Of a stretch of 64,000 nucleotides of DNA, positions 9,375-17,646 are shown piece after piece. The DNA is from Flemingiibacterium sp045579745 (GTDB lineage: Bacteria > Bacillota > Clostridia > Oscillospirales > CAG-272), in contig JAZNMQ010000070.1 of NCBI GenBank assembly GCA_045579745.1, forward strand, positions 7,255 to 71,254, read 5' to 3'. Numbering within the stretch: the first letter of the stretch is position 1; each line of letters begins with the position of its first letter. Below the pieces are notes generated by a model. It was not told the origin of the DNA and searched no databases. It saw nothing but the letters and a program-made list of their open reading frames with translations. The position numbers were made by a program, and so were the translations under genes.

Positions 9375-9404
9375 TATAGGCTTTTAAAACGCAGGAGAAA
9401 ACTA

Positions 9405-10034
9405 ATGAAAAACGTAACAATTTTCGATCATCCTCTAATTCAGCATAAAACAACAATCATGCGAATGAAGTCAACCTCTAATAAGGAATTCCGCGAATCG
9501 GTCGAAGAGATCACAATGCTTATGTGCTATGAAGCACTTCGCGACCTTCCTCTTGAGGATGTAGAGATCGAAACTCCGATAAAGAAATCCGTTCATAAAA
9601 TGATCAAGGGAAAGAAGTTAGCGGTCGTTCCGATACTTCGTGCCGGTCTTGGAATGGTAAACGGACTTTTGAATCTCGTTCCGTCTGCAAAGGTTGGACA
9701 CATCGGCATGTACCGTGATGAAGAAACGCTTCAGCCGCACGCATATTATTGCAAGCTTCCCGCAGATATTGAGGAGCGTCTGATCGTCGTAGTTGACCCA
9801 ATGCTTGCGACAGGCGGTTCTGCTATCGATGCTATTACACAGATTAAGGAGCGCGGCGGAAAGCATATAAAATTCCTCTGCTTAATTGCCGCACCTGTCG
9901 GAATTGATGCTCTGTCAAAGGCTCATCCTGATGTGCAGATTTACTGCGCGAATGTTGATGAATGCCTTAATGAAAACGGCTATATCGTACCTGGTCTTGG
10001 AGATGCAGGCGACAGAATTTTCGGAACAAAATAA
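9405..10034 (+). CDS. upp: uracil phosphoribosyltransferase
   Basis: 209-residue cytosolic enzyme that converts uracil and PRPP to UMP and pyrophosphate. The length matches the family. The PRPP-binding loop is visible as VVVDPMLATGGSAIDAI, and the C-terminal uracil-binding stretch as GYIVPGLGDAGDRIFGTK. The ATG at 9405 has AGGAG upstream. Second gene of the uracil operon; a strong terminator follows directly. Confidence 0.97.
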   Translation: MKNVTIFDHPLIQHKTTIMRMKSTSNKEFRESVEEITMLMCYEALRDLPLEDVEIETPIKKSVHKMIKGKKLAVVPILRAGLGMVNGLLNLVPSAKVGHIGMYRDEETLQPHAYYCKLPADIEERLIVVVDPMLATGGSAIDAITQIKERGGKHIKFLCLIAAPVGIDALSKAHPDVQIYCANVDECLNENGYIVPGLGDAGDRIFGTK

Positions 10035-10037
10035 AAA

Positions 10038-10080
10038 TATGCCTACAGCAACAGATTTTTGCTGTAGGCATAAATTTTTT
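10038..10080 (+). terminator. terminator of uraA-upp operon
   Basis: TATGCCTACAGCA (10038-10050) pairs perfectly with TGCTGTAGGCATA (10060-10072), followed by a T run. It starts within 4 nt of the upp stop. Confidence 0.92.
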
Positions 10081-10100
10081 CAAATTAATTCCTCTAAAGG

Positions 10101-10129
10101 GTGACAAACGCATTTTTTTCTGATATAAT
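10101..10129 (+). promoter_or_regulatory. promoter of HerA-like gene
   Basis: GTGACA (10101-10106) and TATAAT (10124-10129) with a 17-nt spacer and an extended -10 (TGA before TATAAT). Confidence 0.75.
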
Positions 10130-10177
10130 GTAGTTAATGTAATAATATGCTTGTACATTAGGTATGGAGGAGCAAGT

Positions 10178-11656
10178 ATGTATCAAAAGGATATCCACAA
10201 AATATGGCTTGCCACATCGGATGAGCGCGTATATCTCGAGCCGTCGATGGCAAATCGCCACGGACTTATCGCAGGCGCGACCGGAACCGGTAAGACGGTT
10301 ACGCTCAAGGTTCTCGCGGAATCGTTTTCCGATATGGGAGTTCCGGTGTTCGTTGCCGACATAAAGGGCGACCTTTCGGGAATGTGCCAAAAGGGCTCGG
10401 AAAACAAACACATTCGCCGCAGTATTGATACGATGGGAATTACGGGCTTTGACTATTGCACCTATCCCGTACAGTTTTGGGATGTTTACGGCAAGCAGGG
10501 GATTCCCGTGCGTACCTCGATTTCGGAAATGGGCCCCGAGCTTTTGGCAAGACTGCTCGGACTTAATGAAACTCAGACGGGAATACTTCGCATAGTTTTC
10601 AGAGTTGCCGATGACAAGGAGCTGCTGCTGATTGACTTAAAGGACCTTCGCGCGATGGTTCGTTTCGTTGGAGATAACGCCAAGGAATATAAGATGACAT
10701 ACGGTAATATCTCGCCCCAATCGATAGGAGCTATTCAGCGCGCACTATTAGCGCTCGAGGACTCCGACGGAGAGCTGTTTTTCGGCGAGCCGACACTTGA
10801 GCTTGATGACTGGATGAGGTCTGCAGGCGACGGAAGAGGCTACATGAATATTCTCGAATGCTCGGCGCTTTTTAAACAGCCGCTGCTATACAGCACATTT
10901 CTTCTGTGGATGCTTTCGGAAATTTACGAAATGCTTCCGGAAGCGGGTGACCTCGAAAAGCCGAAATTCGCGTTTTTCTTTGACGAAGCGCATCTTCTTT
11001 TCAAGGATGCTCCTGCGGCTTTGATCGAGAAGATTGAGCAGGTCGTTCGTCTTATTCGCTCAAAGGGCGTCAGCGTGTGGTTTATTACTCAGAACCCGAC
11101 GGATATTCCCGACAGTGTTCTCTCTCAAATAGGAAACCGCGTTCAGCACGCGCTTCGTGCATACACTCCGAATGACCAAAAGGCGCTGAATGCGGCGGCA
11201 AAATCATTCAGAGCTAATCCGAAATTTGACACGGCAGAGGCAATTCAGGCTCTCGCTGTCGGAGAAGCTCTCGTTTCTGTACTCGACGCAGATGGAATCC
11301 CGACTATTGTTGAAAGAGCAAATATTCTTCCGCCAAGGAGCAGTATGAACGCGGTTGATCCGATCATGCTTCAAAGCGTTATTCTCGCAAGCGAGCTTCG
11401 CGACAAATATGTTAAAGAGGATGACCGCGAATCAGCGTTTGAGCTTTTGACAGAGGAGCAGGAAAAGCAGGAAAAGGCTGCGGCTGAGGCTAAGGAAAAA
11501 GCGGAAAAGGAGAAAGAAAAAGCCGCAAAAGCCAAAGCAAAAACACGCAAAAAAACCACACTGATCGAACGTACCATCAATAGCACAGCACATTCCATAG
11601 GTCGTGAGATCGGCAAAAAAATTGTTCGCGGAATTTTCGACACATTCTTTAAATAA
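10178..11656 (+). CDS. HerA-like P-loop ATPase, DUF853 family
   Basis: 492-residue AAA/FtsK-HerA superfamily ATPase of the DUF853 group (E. coli YjgR-like). Walker A is GATGTGKT at residues 33-40 and Walker B is FAFFFDEAHLLF; the FITQNPTDIPDSVLSQIGNRVQHAL segment is typical. The C-terminal 80 residues are an Ala/Lys/Glu-rich coiled region ending in a basic helix. HerA itself is a DNA translocase in archaeal end resection. The role of the bacterial DUF853 proteins is not established, and no nuclease partner (NurA) is adjacent. The start at 10178 is chosen for GGAGGAG 6 nt upstream. The esterase gene follows 31 nt downstream and is probably co-transcribed. Confidence 0.88.
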   Translation: MYQKDIHKIWLATSDERVYLEPSMANRHGLIAGATGTGKTVTLKVLAESFSDMGVPVFVADIKGDLSGMCQKGSENKHIRRSIDTMGITGFDYCTYPVQFWDVYGKQGIPVRTSISEMGPELLARLLGLNETQTGILRIVFRVADDKELLLIDLKDLRAMVRFVGDNAKEYKMTYGNISPQSIGAIQRALLALEDSDGELFFGEPTLELDDWMRSAGDGRGYMNILECSALFKQPLLYSTFLLWMLSEIYEMLPEAGDLEKPKFAFFFDEAHLLFKDAPAALIEKIEQVVRLIRSKGVSVWFITQNPTDIPDSVLSQIGNRVQHALRAYTPNDQKALNAAAKSFRANPKFDTAEAIQALAVGEALVSVLDADGIPTIVERANILPPRSSMNAVDPIMLQSVILASELRDKYVKEDDRESAFELLTEEQEKQEKAAAEAKEKAEKEKEKAAKAKAKTRKKTTLIERTINSTAHSIGREIGKKIVRGIFDTFFK

Positions 11657-11687
11657 TCTGAAATCTTAATTTTAGGAGGTGTTTGTC

Positions 11688-12461
11688 ATGGCATTTTTAC
11701 AGGTCCAATTTTTCAGTAAGGCATTGGTCGTAGCATCCACAGTCAATGTTATTCTTCCCGAGATTGATCAGGGGGTGGGAGTTACGGCTTCCAAGGAGGA
11801 GAAGCTTCCAAAGGTGCTCTATCTGCTCCACGGCTACAGCGATGACCATTCGATCTGGATGCGCCGTACAAGCGTTGAGCGGTATGCGGCTGAGCATAAT
11901 TTAGCGGTCATAATGCCGGCTGTAAACCACAGCTATTATTGCAATGAGCCGATGGGAGAGCGTTATTGGGATTACATAGCCGATGAGCTTCCGCAGACGA
12001 TGCACAGATTCTTCAGACTTTCAAACGACCCCAAGGATACCTTTGTTGCCGGACTTTCGATGGGCGGCTACGGTGCGATGAAATTGGCTCTGACCTATCC
12101 CGAACGCTTCAGTGCGGCAGGATGCTTCTCAGGCGCGCTTGATGCCGCTCCGATTGGTGAGGTTAACGAAAGGGTGAAGGAACGCAAAGAAAAGACCTTC
12201 GGCCCCATCGACAAAATAGCAGGCTCGGAAAACGATCTTTACTATTTAATGAAAAAGAATGAGGACGCTCCCTCAAAGCCTCGGCTTTATGTTTCGTGCG
12301 GAACGGGCGATTATTTGTACGACTCGTTTTTGAGATTTGTTCCCGAGGTAAGGGCACACGGATGGGATGTTTCCACATATGAAAAGCCCGATGAAACTCA
12401 CAATTGGCGTTTTTGGGATGAGGAGATCGAAAAGTTTATTCCGTTCGCACTCAAAGGTTGA
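11688..12461 (+). CDS. alpha/beta-hydrolase esterase, EstA/FrmB-like
   Basis: 257-residue serine esterase of the esterase D family (tributyrin esterase EstA, S-formylglutathione hydrolase, feruloyl esterases). Seen: oxyanion region VLYLLHGYSDDHSIW, nucleophile elbow GLSMGGYGAMK, and a C-terminal ETHNWRFWDEEI carrying the likely catalytic His. No signal peptide, so it acts inside the cell, probably deacylating short-chain or acetylated compounds released from plant sugars. The start ATG at 11688 has AGGAGG 10 nt upstream; an in-frame start at 11679 is inside the ribosome site. The substrate is not determined by sequence. Confidence 0.88.
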   Translation: MAFLQVQFFSKALVVASTVNVILPEIDQGVGVTASKEEKLPKVLYLLHGYSDDHSIWMRRTSVERYAAEHNLAVIMPAVNHSYYCNEPMGERYWDYIADELPQTMHRFFRLSNDPKDTFVAGLSMGGYGAMKLALTYPERFSAAGCFSGALDAAPIGEVNERVKERKEKTFGPIDKIAGSENDLYYLMKKNEDAPSKPRLYVSCGTGDYLYDSFLRFVPEVRAHGWDVSTYEKPDETHNWRFWDEEIEKFIPFALKG

Positions 12462-12492
12462 AATTTGGCTAATCAATAGCAAAATCAGTCCA

Positions 12493-12521
12493 TTGACAAG
12501 GCGGATTTAATGTGATAATAT
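12493..12521 (+). promoter_or_regulatory. promoter of GH4 gene
   Basis: TTGACA (12493-12498) and TAATAT (12516-12521) with a 17-nt spacer, 46 nt before the start. No cre-like site is obvious next to it. Confidence 0.7.
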
Positions 12522-12567
12522 TAGTTTGAGCAATATCAAAAATCTATTAATGAATAGGAGAAACGTT

Positions 12568-13905
12568 ATGATTAAGATTACATTTGTCGGTGCCGGAAGT
12601 ACGGTTTTTGCCAAGAACGTTTTGGGAGATGTAATGTGCACACCTTCCCTTTTGGACAGTGAGATTGCACTGTACGACATTGACGCAGAACGTCTTGAAG
12701 AATCATACATAATGCTCACAGCACTCAATAATAATTTGAATAAGGGTGCGGCTACAATCAAGAAGTATCTCGGCGTTGAAGAGCGCAAGGAAGCTCTTGC
12801 AGGTGCAAGATTCGTTGTAAACGCTATTCAGGTCGGCGGATATGAGCCCTGCACGGTTACAGACTTTGAGGTTCCGAAAAAATACGGCCTTCGTCAGACA
12901 ATCGGTGATACCCTCGGAATCGGCGGTATTTTCCGCGCACTTCGTACTATCCCTGTGCTTGAGGGTATTGCAAAGGATATGGAGGAGGTTTGCCCTGACG
13001 CATGGTTCCTCAACTATACAAACCCGATGGCAATGCTCGCCGGATATATGCAGAGATTCACTAAAATAAAGACTATCGGTCTTTGCCACAGCGTTCAGTC
13101 ATGCGCACCCGGTATTCTCCGTGCACTTAAGATGGAGGAATATGTTGATAATCATACCGCGCTTATCGCAGGAATCAATCATATGGCATGGCTTCTCGAT
13201 ATTCGCGACTTAAACGGCAACGATTTGTATCCCGAAATTCGCGATCGTGCATTCGCAAAGAATCTGAACGAAAAGCATGGAGATATGGTTCGCTATGAGT
13301 ATATTCGCCGTCTTGGCTATTACTGCACCGAATCTAGCGAGCATAATGCTGAATATAATCCTTTCTTCATTAAGTCGAAGTATCCCGAGCTTATTGACAA
13401 GTTCAATATTCCGCTTGACGAATATCCCCGCCGCTGCGTAAATCAGATCGCAGGCTGGAAGAATCAGAAAAAGGAGCTTGTCGAGGATAGCAGCAAGCTC
13501 ACACATTACCGTACACATGAGTACGCTTCCTACATCATGGAGGCTATGGTCACCAACAAGCCCATTACTATCGGCGGAAACGTAATCAACAATGGACTTA
13601 TCGACAATCTTCCTGCTGAAGCTTGCGTTGAGGTTCCGTGCCTTGTTAACGCTCAGGGCGTTCAGCCCTGCCATGTAGGCAAGCTTCCCACACAGCTTGC
13701 GGCAATGAATATGTCCAACATCAATGCTCAGCTTTTGACCATCGAGGCTGCTGTTACAAAATCAAAGGCGAAGATCTATCAGGCGGCAATGATGGAGCCT
13801 CATACTGCGGCAGAGCTTTCTATCGACGATATCTGCGCATTGTGCGATGACCTCATTGCGGCTCACGGCGATTGGCTTCCCGAGTACATCAACGATGTAA
13901 GATAA
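12568..13905 (+). CDS. GH4 family glycosidase, probable alpha-galactosidase
   Basis: 445-residue NAD- and Mn-dependent GH4 glycosidase, which cleaves by an oxidation-elimination mechanism. The N-terminal Rossmann motif is FVGAGSTVFAKNVLGD; NYTNPMAML and GINHMAW are conserved ligand loops. The metal-binding motif reads CHSV (residues of GLCHSVQSC), the variant found in alpha-galactosidases such as MelA, whereas alpha-glucosidases have CHEV and beta-glucosidases CNxP. The start at 12568 is preceded by TAGGAG; upstream in-frame starts at 12526 and 12550 lack a site. No signal peptide, so it works on imported galactosides; no sugar transporter is adjacent. It is monocistronic, between its own promoter and a strong terminator. 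Confidence 0.9.
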   Translation: MIKITFVGAGSTVFAKNVLGDVMCTPSLLDSEIALYDIDAERLEESYIMLTALNNNLNKGAATIKKYLGVEERKEALAGARFVVNAIQVGGYEPCTVTDFEVPKKYGLRQTIGDTLGIGGIFRALRTIPVLEGIAKDMEEVCPDAWFLNYTNPMAMLAGYMQRFTKIKTIGLCHSVQSCAPGILRALKMEEYVDNHTALIAGINHMAWLLDIRDLNGNDLYPEIRDRAFAKNLNEKHGDMVRYEYIRRLGYYCTESSEHNAEYNPFFIKSKYPELIDKFNIPLDEYPRRCVNQIAGWKNQKKELVEDSSKLTHYRTHEYASYIMEAMVTNKPITIGGNVINNGLIDNLPAEACVEVPCLVNAQGVQPCHVGKLPTQLAAMNMSNINAQLLTIEAAVTKSKAKIYQAAMMEPHTAAELSIDDICALCDDLIAAHGDWLPEYINDVR

Positions 13906-13924
13906 TTGTATAACAAATTATATG

Positions 13925-13962
13925 GCGAGATGTGCATGTTTTTTGCACATCTCGCTTTTTTG
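13925..13962 (+). terminator. terminator of GH4 gene
   Basis: GCGAGATGTGCA (13925-13936) pairs perfectly with TGCACATCTCGC (13944-13955), followed by six T. Confidence 0.93.
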
Positions 13963-13972
13963 TATAATTTGC

Positions 13973-13999
13973 GGTTAATAAAAGTCGATTTTATTAACC
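13973..13999. promoter_or_regulatory. palindromic operator candidate upstream of galU
   Basis: GGTTAATAAAA (13973-13983) and TTTTATTAACC (13989-13999) form a perfect 11-bp inverted repeat with a 5-bp centre, just upstream of the galU -35. A third half-like copy, GTTAATAAA, sits at 14014-14022 inside the promoter spacer. It has no run of T after it, so it looks like a protein-binding site, not a terminator. The regulator is unknown. Confidence 0.55.
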
Positions 14000-14006
14000 A
14001 AACCAC

Positions 14007-14035
14007 TTGATTTGTTAATAAAAAAGCGATATAAT
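14007..14035 (+). promoter_or_regulatory. promoter of galU-tsaD operon
   Basis: TTGATT (14007-14012) and TATAAT (14030-14035) with a 17-nt spacer. The leader of about 93 nt to galU contains a weak hairpin (GATTCTG with CAGGATC) but no recognisable riboswitch. Confidence 0.7.
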
Positions 14036-14134
14036 ATATAATGCATAGGTATTTTCTCTGCCGATTCTGTGATGTGATTCAGGATCAGACGGAATTATAT
14101 ATTATTTTAGATTAAATTAAGGAAAGAATTGAAT

Positions 14135-15007
14135 ATGGCCAAGATAAAAAAAGCGGTCATTCCTGCCGCAGGGCTTGGAACACGCATGCTGCCGATATCA
14201 AAATCGGTTCCAAAGGAAATGCTTCCAATCGTTGATAGACCTGCAATATCCTTCCTTGTTGAAGAAGCGGCGGCAGCGGGGGCTGAAGATATACTGATAA
14301 TAACGGGCAGAGGTAAGGATGCTATCGAAAATTATTTCGATTATTCTGTCGAGTATGAGCAAAAGCTGAGCTCATCCGGCAAGACCGAGCTGATTGACCA
14401 AATGCGTCATATTTGCTCGCTTGCAAATGTCTATTTTGTGCGTCAAAAGGAAACTCGCGGACTTGGTCACGCTGTTCTGACGGCAAAGAATTTTATCGGC
14501 AATGAGCCTTTCTACATCCTTTACGGTGACGATGTTATTCTATCCGAAACTCCTGTTTGCGCTCAGCTTAACGAAGCGTACAACAAATACGGTAAGGCGT
14601 GCTGCGCTGTAAAGCCCGTTCCGTGGGAGCTTGTTTACAAATATTGCTCGCTTAAAGCCGAGGCTAATCCGGACAACACATACGCTATCTCTGATATGAT
14701 AGAAAAGCCAAAGCCTGAGCAGGTTTATTCTAACCTTTCAATCCTCGGACGAGTGCTGATGACGCCGGATGTTTTCGAAATTCTTGAGCGCACCGAGCCG
14801 GGCGCGGGCGGTGAGATTCAGCTCACTGACGCAATGGCTGAAATGGCTCGAAACGTCGGAATGACGGCGGTCGATTTCGAGGGCGAAAGATTCGATTTCG
14901 GCTCTAAGCTCGGATTCTTGACTGCGAATGTAAAAGAGGGGATCAAGCATCCCGAGATCGGCGAGGACTTCAAACGCTTTTTGATTGATTTTGTTAAGAC
15001 ACTTTAA
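14135..15007 (+). CDS. galU: UTP-glucose-1-phosphate uridylyltransferase
   Basis: 290-residue cytosolic enzyme making UDP-glucose from UTP and glucose-1-phosphate, for glycolipids, wall polymers and galactose metabolism. The nucleotide-binding motif GLGTRMLPISKSVPKEML and the later IEKPKPEQVYSNLSILGRV are diagnostic. The ATG at 14135 is chosen with AAGGAAAG 8 nt upstream; a TTG at 14129 is in frame but too close to that site. First gene of a five-gene run in which the following genes overlap or nearly touch. With the GH4 galactosidase just upstream it could serve galactose use, though the terminator between them makes separate transcription likely. Confidence 0.96.
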   Translation: MAKIKKAVIPAAGLGTRMLPISKSVPKEMLPIVDRPAISFLVEEAAAAGAEDILIITGRGKDAIENYFDYSVEYEQKLSSSGKTELIDQMRHICSLANVYFVRQKETRGLGHAVLTAKNFIGNEPFYILYGDDVILSETPVCAQLNEAYNKYGKACCAVKPVPWELVYKYCSLKAEANPDNTYAISDMIEKPKPEQVYSNLSILGRVLMTPDVFEILERTEPGAGGEIQLTDAMAEMARNVGMTAVDFEGERFDFGSKLGFLTANVKEGIKHPEIGEDFKRFLIDFVKTL

Positions 15008-15022
15008 TAGGAGGAGCATTTT

Positions 15023-15511
15023 ATGCAGAGAGTATCAAAACATATCTACTATCTCGACATTGCACAAACTGTCGCAGAGAGAAGCACATGCCTCAGAAAA
15101 AAATACGGCGCGATAATAGTTAAAAACGATACCATCATTTCGACGGGCTATAACGGTGCTCCGCGCGGCCGCAAGAATTGCACAGACCTCGGTGTTTGTA
15201 TGAGAGATAAGCTGAATATACCCCGCGGCGAGAGATACGAGATGTGCCGTTCGGTGCATTCCGAGGCGAATGCAATAATTGCCGCTCCGAGAGATCAAAT
15301 GCTCGGCTCGACGCTCTATATGGCAGGAATCGATTCCAAGACGGGCGAGCTCGTCTGCGATGCATGCTCCTGCATGATGTGCAAGCGAATGATAATCAAT
15401 GCCGGAATTGATAAGGTGGTTATCCGTACCGGAAAGGACACCTTTAATACTATAGATGTTCAAAGCTGGATTGATGACGACGACAGCTTGTCAGGACAGT
15501 TCGGCTATTGA
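15023..15511 (+). CDS. dCMP deaminase (ComEB-like)
   Basis: 162-residue zinc-dependent deaminase of the cytidine/deoxycytidylate family, expected to convert dCMP to dUMP for thymidylate synthesis. The catalytic HSEANAII supplies the zinc His and proton-shuttling Glu. The second zinc motif aligns as SCMMC, where the usual Pro of PCxxC is Ser, and it is preceded by two more Cys (CDACSCMMC). The N-terminal part STCLRKKYGAIIVKNDTIISTGYNGAPRG is typical of the dCMP branch. GGAGG lies before the ATG at 15023, 15 nt after galU. It ends in the short overlap TTGA with the next reading frame. Confidence 0.9.
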   Translation: MQRVSKHIYYLDIAQTVAERSTCLRKKYGAIIVKNDTIISTGYNGAPRGRKNCTDLGVCMRDKLNIPRGERYEMCRSVHSEANAIIAAPRDQMLGSTLYMAGIDSKTGELVCDACSCMMCKRMIINAGIDKVVIRTGKDTFNTIDVQSWIDDDDSLSGQFGY

Positions 15512-16008
15512 TTTGCGACACAATGACACAGATAATGACATCACCCGTAGAGTCTATGCTTGATGGAATAATGCCTCGTCTTATTTGCTTTGTTTGTACG
15601 GGCAATACATGCAGAAGTCCGATGGCTGCTGCAGTATTCAACATGCTCGCTGAGAAAAACGATTTGCCGCTTCGCGCAATTTCGGCAGGGCTGTATGTTT
15701 CTGAGCTTTCAATTTCCGATAACGCGGTAAGAGCACTCGAGATTGCAGGAGTTGAATCTACTCCCACAAACAATTACCGCGAGCACATTGCATGTAATAT
15801 TAACGAAGCTATCGTTAGTGAATGCGAGCGCATTATCGGAATATCGTCGGCGCATGCGATGGAGCTTATTTCACGCTTTCCAAGGCATGCAAATAAAATC
15901 AGCGCGATGCCATACGACATTTCTGACCCGTATGGAGGCGATATCGAACGGTATGGACGCTGTCTTGATGAGATAACAAAGGCGATCTCGGAGGAGTTTT
16001 TTAAATGA
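15508..16008 (+). CDS. low-molecular-weight phosphatase, YwlE-like (protein-arginine/tyrosine)
   Basis: Cytosolic LMW-PTP family phosphatase. The P-loop is VCTGNTCRSP (Cys-x5-Arg) and the acid loop is DPYGGDIERYG. The Thr at the fifth position after the Cys region (GNT rather than GNI) is the residue reported to give Bacillus YwlE its preference for phospho-arginine, so this may be a protein-arginine phosphatase; no McsB kinase is in the window. The start is uncertain: a TTG at 15508 overlaps the previous stop and has AGGA 12 nt upstream, while ATG codons at 15523, 15535, 15556 and 15571 are also in frame. The last gives MPRLICFVCTGN, the usual family length. It overlaps rimI by 4 nt, so translation is coupled. 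Confidence 0.85.
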   Translation: MICDTMTQIMTSPVESMLDGIMPRLICFVCTGNTCRSPMAAAVFNMLAEKNDLPLRAISAGLYVSELSISDNAVRALEIAGVESTPTNNYREHIACNINEAIVSECERIIGISSAHAMELISRFPRHANKISAMPYDISDPYGGDIERYGRCLDEITKAISEEFFK

Positions 16009-16445
16009 TCATCCGAAGTGCGTCCGAGGAAGATATAAAATCCTTGTGTGAGCTTGAAGCCGAATGCTTTTCCATGCCGTGGACGGAGAGCGGATTTAAG
16101 GATTTTTTCGCAAATGAGTACTCTCGCTGCTTCGTGGCAGAGGATGAGGGCAAGCTTTGCGGATATGTCGGAATGTATCTTATATCGGGAGAGGCTGAAA
16201 TTACAAACCTCGCGGTATTTAACGCATTTCGCAGACGAGGTATCGGCGGATTGCTTATTGAAGCGGTATGCTCAGAATGCGGTGTTGAGAGGGTACTGCT
16301 TGATGTGCGCGAGTCTAATACAGCGGCGAGAAAATTATATGAAAAACATGGCTTTCAGATTGACGGAAAAAGGCGAGGCTTTTATTCAAAGCCACGCGAG
16401 GACGCCATACTGATGAGTCTTGATATATCAAAAAGGATCAGATAA
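16005..16445 (+). CDS. rimI: ribosomal protein S18 alanine N-acetyltransferase
   Basis: 146-residue GNAT acetyltransferase. The acetyl-CoA loop is FRRRGIGGLLI, preceded by the beta-4 motif ITNLAVFNAF and followed by LDVRESNTAARKLYEKHGF, all characteristic of RimI. It acetylates the N-terminal alanine of ribosomal protein S18 in E. coli. Its ATG overlaps the preceding stop as ATGA, and its own stop overlaps the tsaD start as TAATG. RimI next to TsaD is a conserved pairing in Firmicutes, usually with TsaB and TsaE, which are not here. Confidence 0.92.
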   Translation: MIIRSASEEDIKSLCELEAECFSMPWTESGFKDFFANEYSRCFVAEDEGKLCGYVGMYLISGEAEITNLAVFNAFRRRGIGGLLIEAVCSECGVERVLLDVRESNTAARKLYEKHGFQIDGKRRGFYSKPREDAILMSLDISKRIR

Positions 16446-17449
16446 TGCTTATACTTGCTTTTGAGAGCTCGTGTGATGAAACCTCTGCATCTGTCTGCGA
16501 ATTTGACGGAAGGGTGCCCATCATACGTTCTAACATAATTGCTTCACAAATCGAAACGCACAAGCTTTATGGCGGAGTAGTGCCCGAGATTGCAAGCCGC
16601 GCGCATTGCGATGCGATATCTGCGATAACCTATGAAGCACTTGATAAGGCAGGCGTCGGTCTTGATAAGATTGATGCGATCGCTGTGACAGCCATGCCGG
16701 GCTTGATAGGAGCACTGCTTGTTGGTGTAAATTTCGCAAAGTCATTGGCACTTGCAAACGGCAAGCCGCTTGTGCCCGTAAATCATATAAAAGGGCATGT
16801 TGCGGCGAACTATTTTGACCATCCCGAGCTTGAACCACCGTTTCTTGCGTTGGTTGCGTCGGGTGGACATACCTCACTCATAAAATTCACAAGCTATACC
16901 GAATTTGAAACGATCGGACGCACTCGCGACGACGCAATCGGCGAGGCGTTTGACAAGGTTGGCCGCGTTATGGGTCTTACTTATCCCGGCGGCGCGGAAA
17001 TGGACCGCTTGGCTTCAATCGGAAATCCAAACGCAGTAAAATTCCCGTCGGCGGCAGTTGTCGGTGACAATCTCGATTTTTCCTTTAGTGGGCTCAAAAC
17101 CGCTGTGATAAACCATCTGCATACGCTTGAACAAAAGGGTGAAGCGTATGTCAAGGAGGATATTGCCGCATCGTTTACTAAAGCGGTCGTTTCCTCGGTA
17201 CTTAAGAAATTAGAAATGGCACTCGACAAAACGGGGCTTGACAGATTCGTGCTTGCAGGCGGTGTTGCCGCCAATTCGCATCTGCGCTCGGCATTAGAGG
17301 AATTTTGCATCAAACGCGGAGTTAAATTCTGTATGCCTGCTCGCGCACTGTGCGGAGATAATGCGGCAATGATAGCCGCTCAGGCGTATCATGAATATCT
17401 TGCGGGTGTCAGAGCCGACTCGTCCTTAAATGCAAGGGCGACAAATTAG
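16445..17449 (+). CDS. tsaD: tRNA N6-threonylcarbamoyladenosine transferase subunit TsaD
   Basis: 334-residue ASKHA-fold protein that transfers the threonylcarbamoyl group to A37 of ANN-decoding tRNAs, working with TsaB and TsaE. Seen: SSCDETSASV at the N-terminus, iron-binding HIKGHVAANY, GGHTSLIKF, SFSGLKTAVI, GGVAANSHLR and CGDNAAMIAA. The length is normal. It closes the galU operon. The intergenic region after it holds a short inverted repeat but no clear T tract. Confidence 0.96.
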   Translation: MLILAFESSCDETSASVCEFDGRVPIIRSNIIASQIETHKLYGGVVPEIASRAHCDAISAITYEALDKAGVGLDKIDAIAVTAMPGLIGALLVGVNFAKSLALANGKPLVPVNHIKGHVAANYFDHPELEPPFLALVASGGHTSLIKFTSYTEFETIGRTRDDAIGEAFDKVGRVMGLTYPGGAEMDRLASIGNPNAVKFPSAAVVGDNLDFSFSGLKTAVINHLHTLEQKGEAYVKEDIAASFTKAVVSSVLKKLEMALDKTGLDRFVLAGGVAANSHLRSALEEFCIKRGVKFCMPARALCGDNAAMIAAQAYHEYLAGVRADSSLNARATN

Positions 17450-17646
17450 ACTGTGGAAAAGCGGAGTCGTTTTCCACAACTTGTTGAAAAACTCTTCCAA
17501 AAACCCGTCAAATTCAGTAGTCAAATAGTATTTATGGCATAAAAGCATGGCTGTTTCGGTAGAATGATGCCGAATGGCTGTGGAAAACTCAGTTGATAAT
17601 GTGGCAATCACTTAATCATAAAATTTTTAAAATGGAGAAATGAACA
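17450..17646. repeat. intergenic region with three TGTGGAAAA motifs
   Basis: TGTGGAAAA occurs at 17452-17460 and 17579-17587, and its complement TTTTCCACA at 17470-17478. The first two form an inverted repeat with a 9-nt loop. Each differs by one base from the DnaA box TTATCCACA. No strong promoter is seen; a weak TTGATA lies at about 17593 upstream of icd. The hairpin lacks a T tract, so it is not an obvious terminator for tsaD. Confidence 0.45.

Noticed and set aside
13973..13999. Second terminator after the GH4 gene
   Set aside because: The stem is almost all A/T and lacks a T run beyond its own arm. The real terminator is at 13925-13962, and the position next to a -35 fits an operator better.
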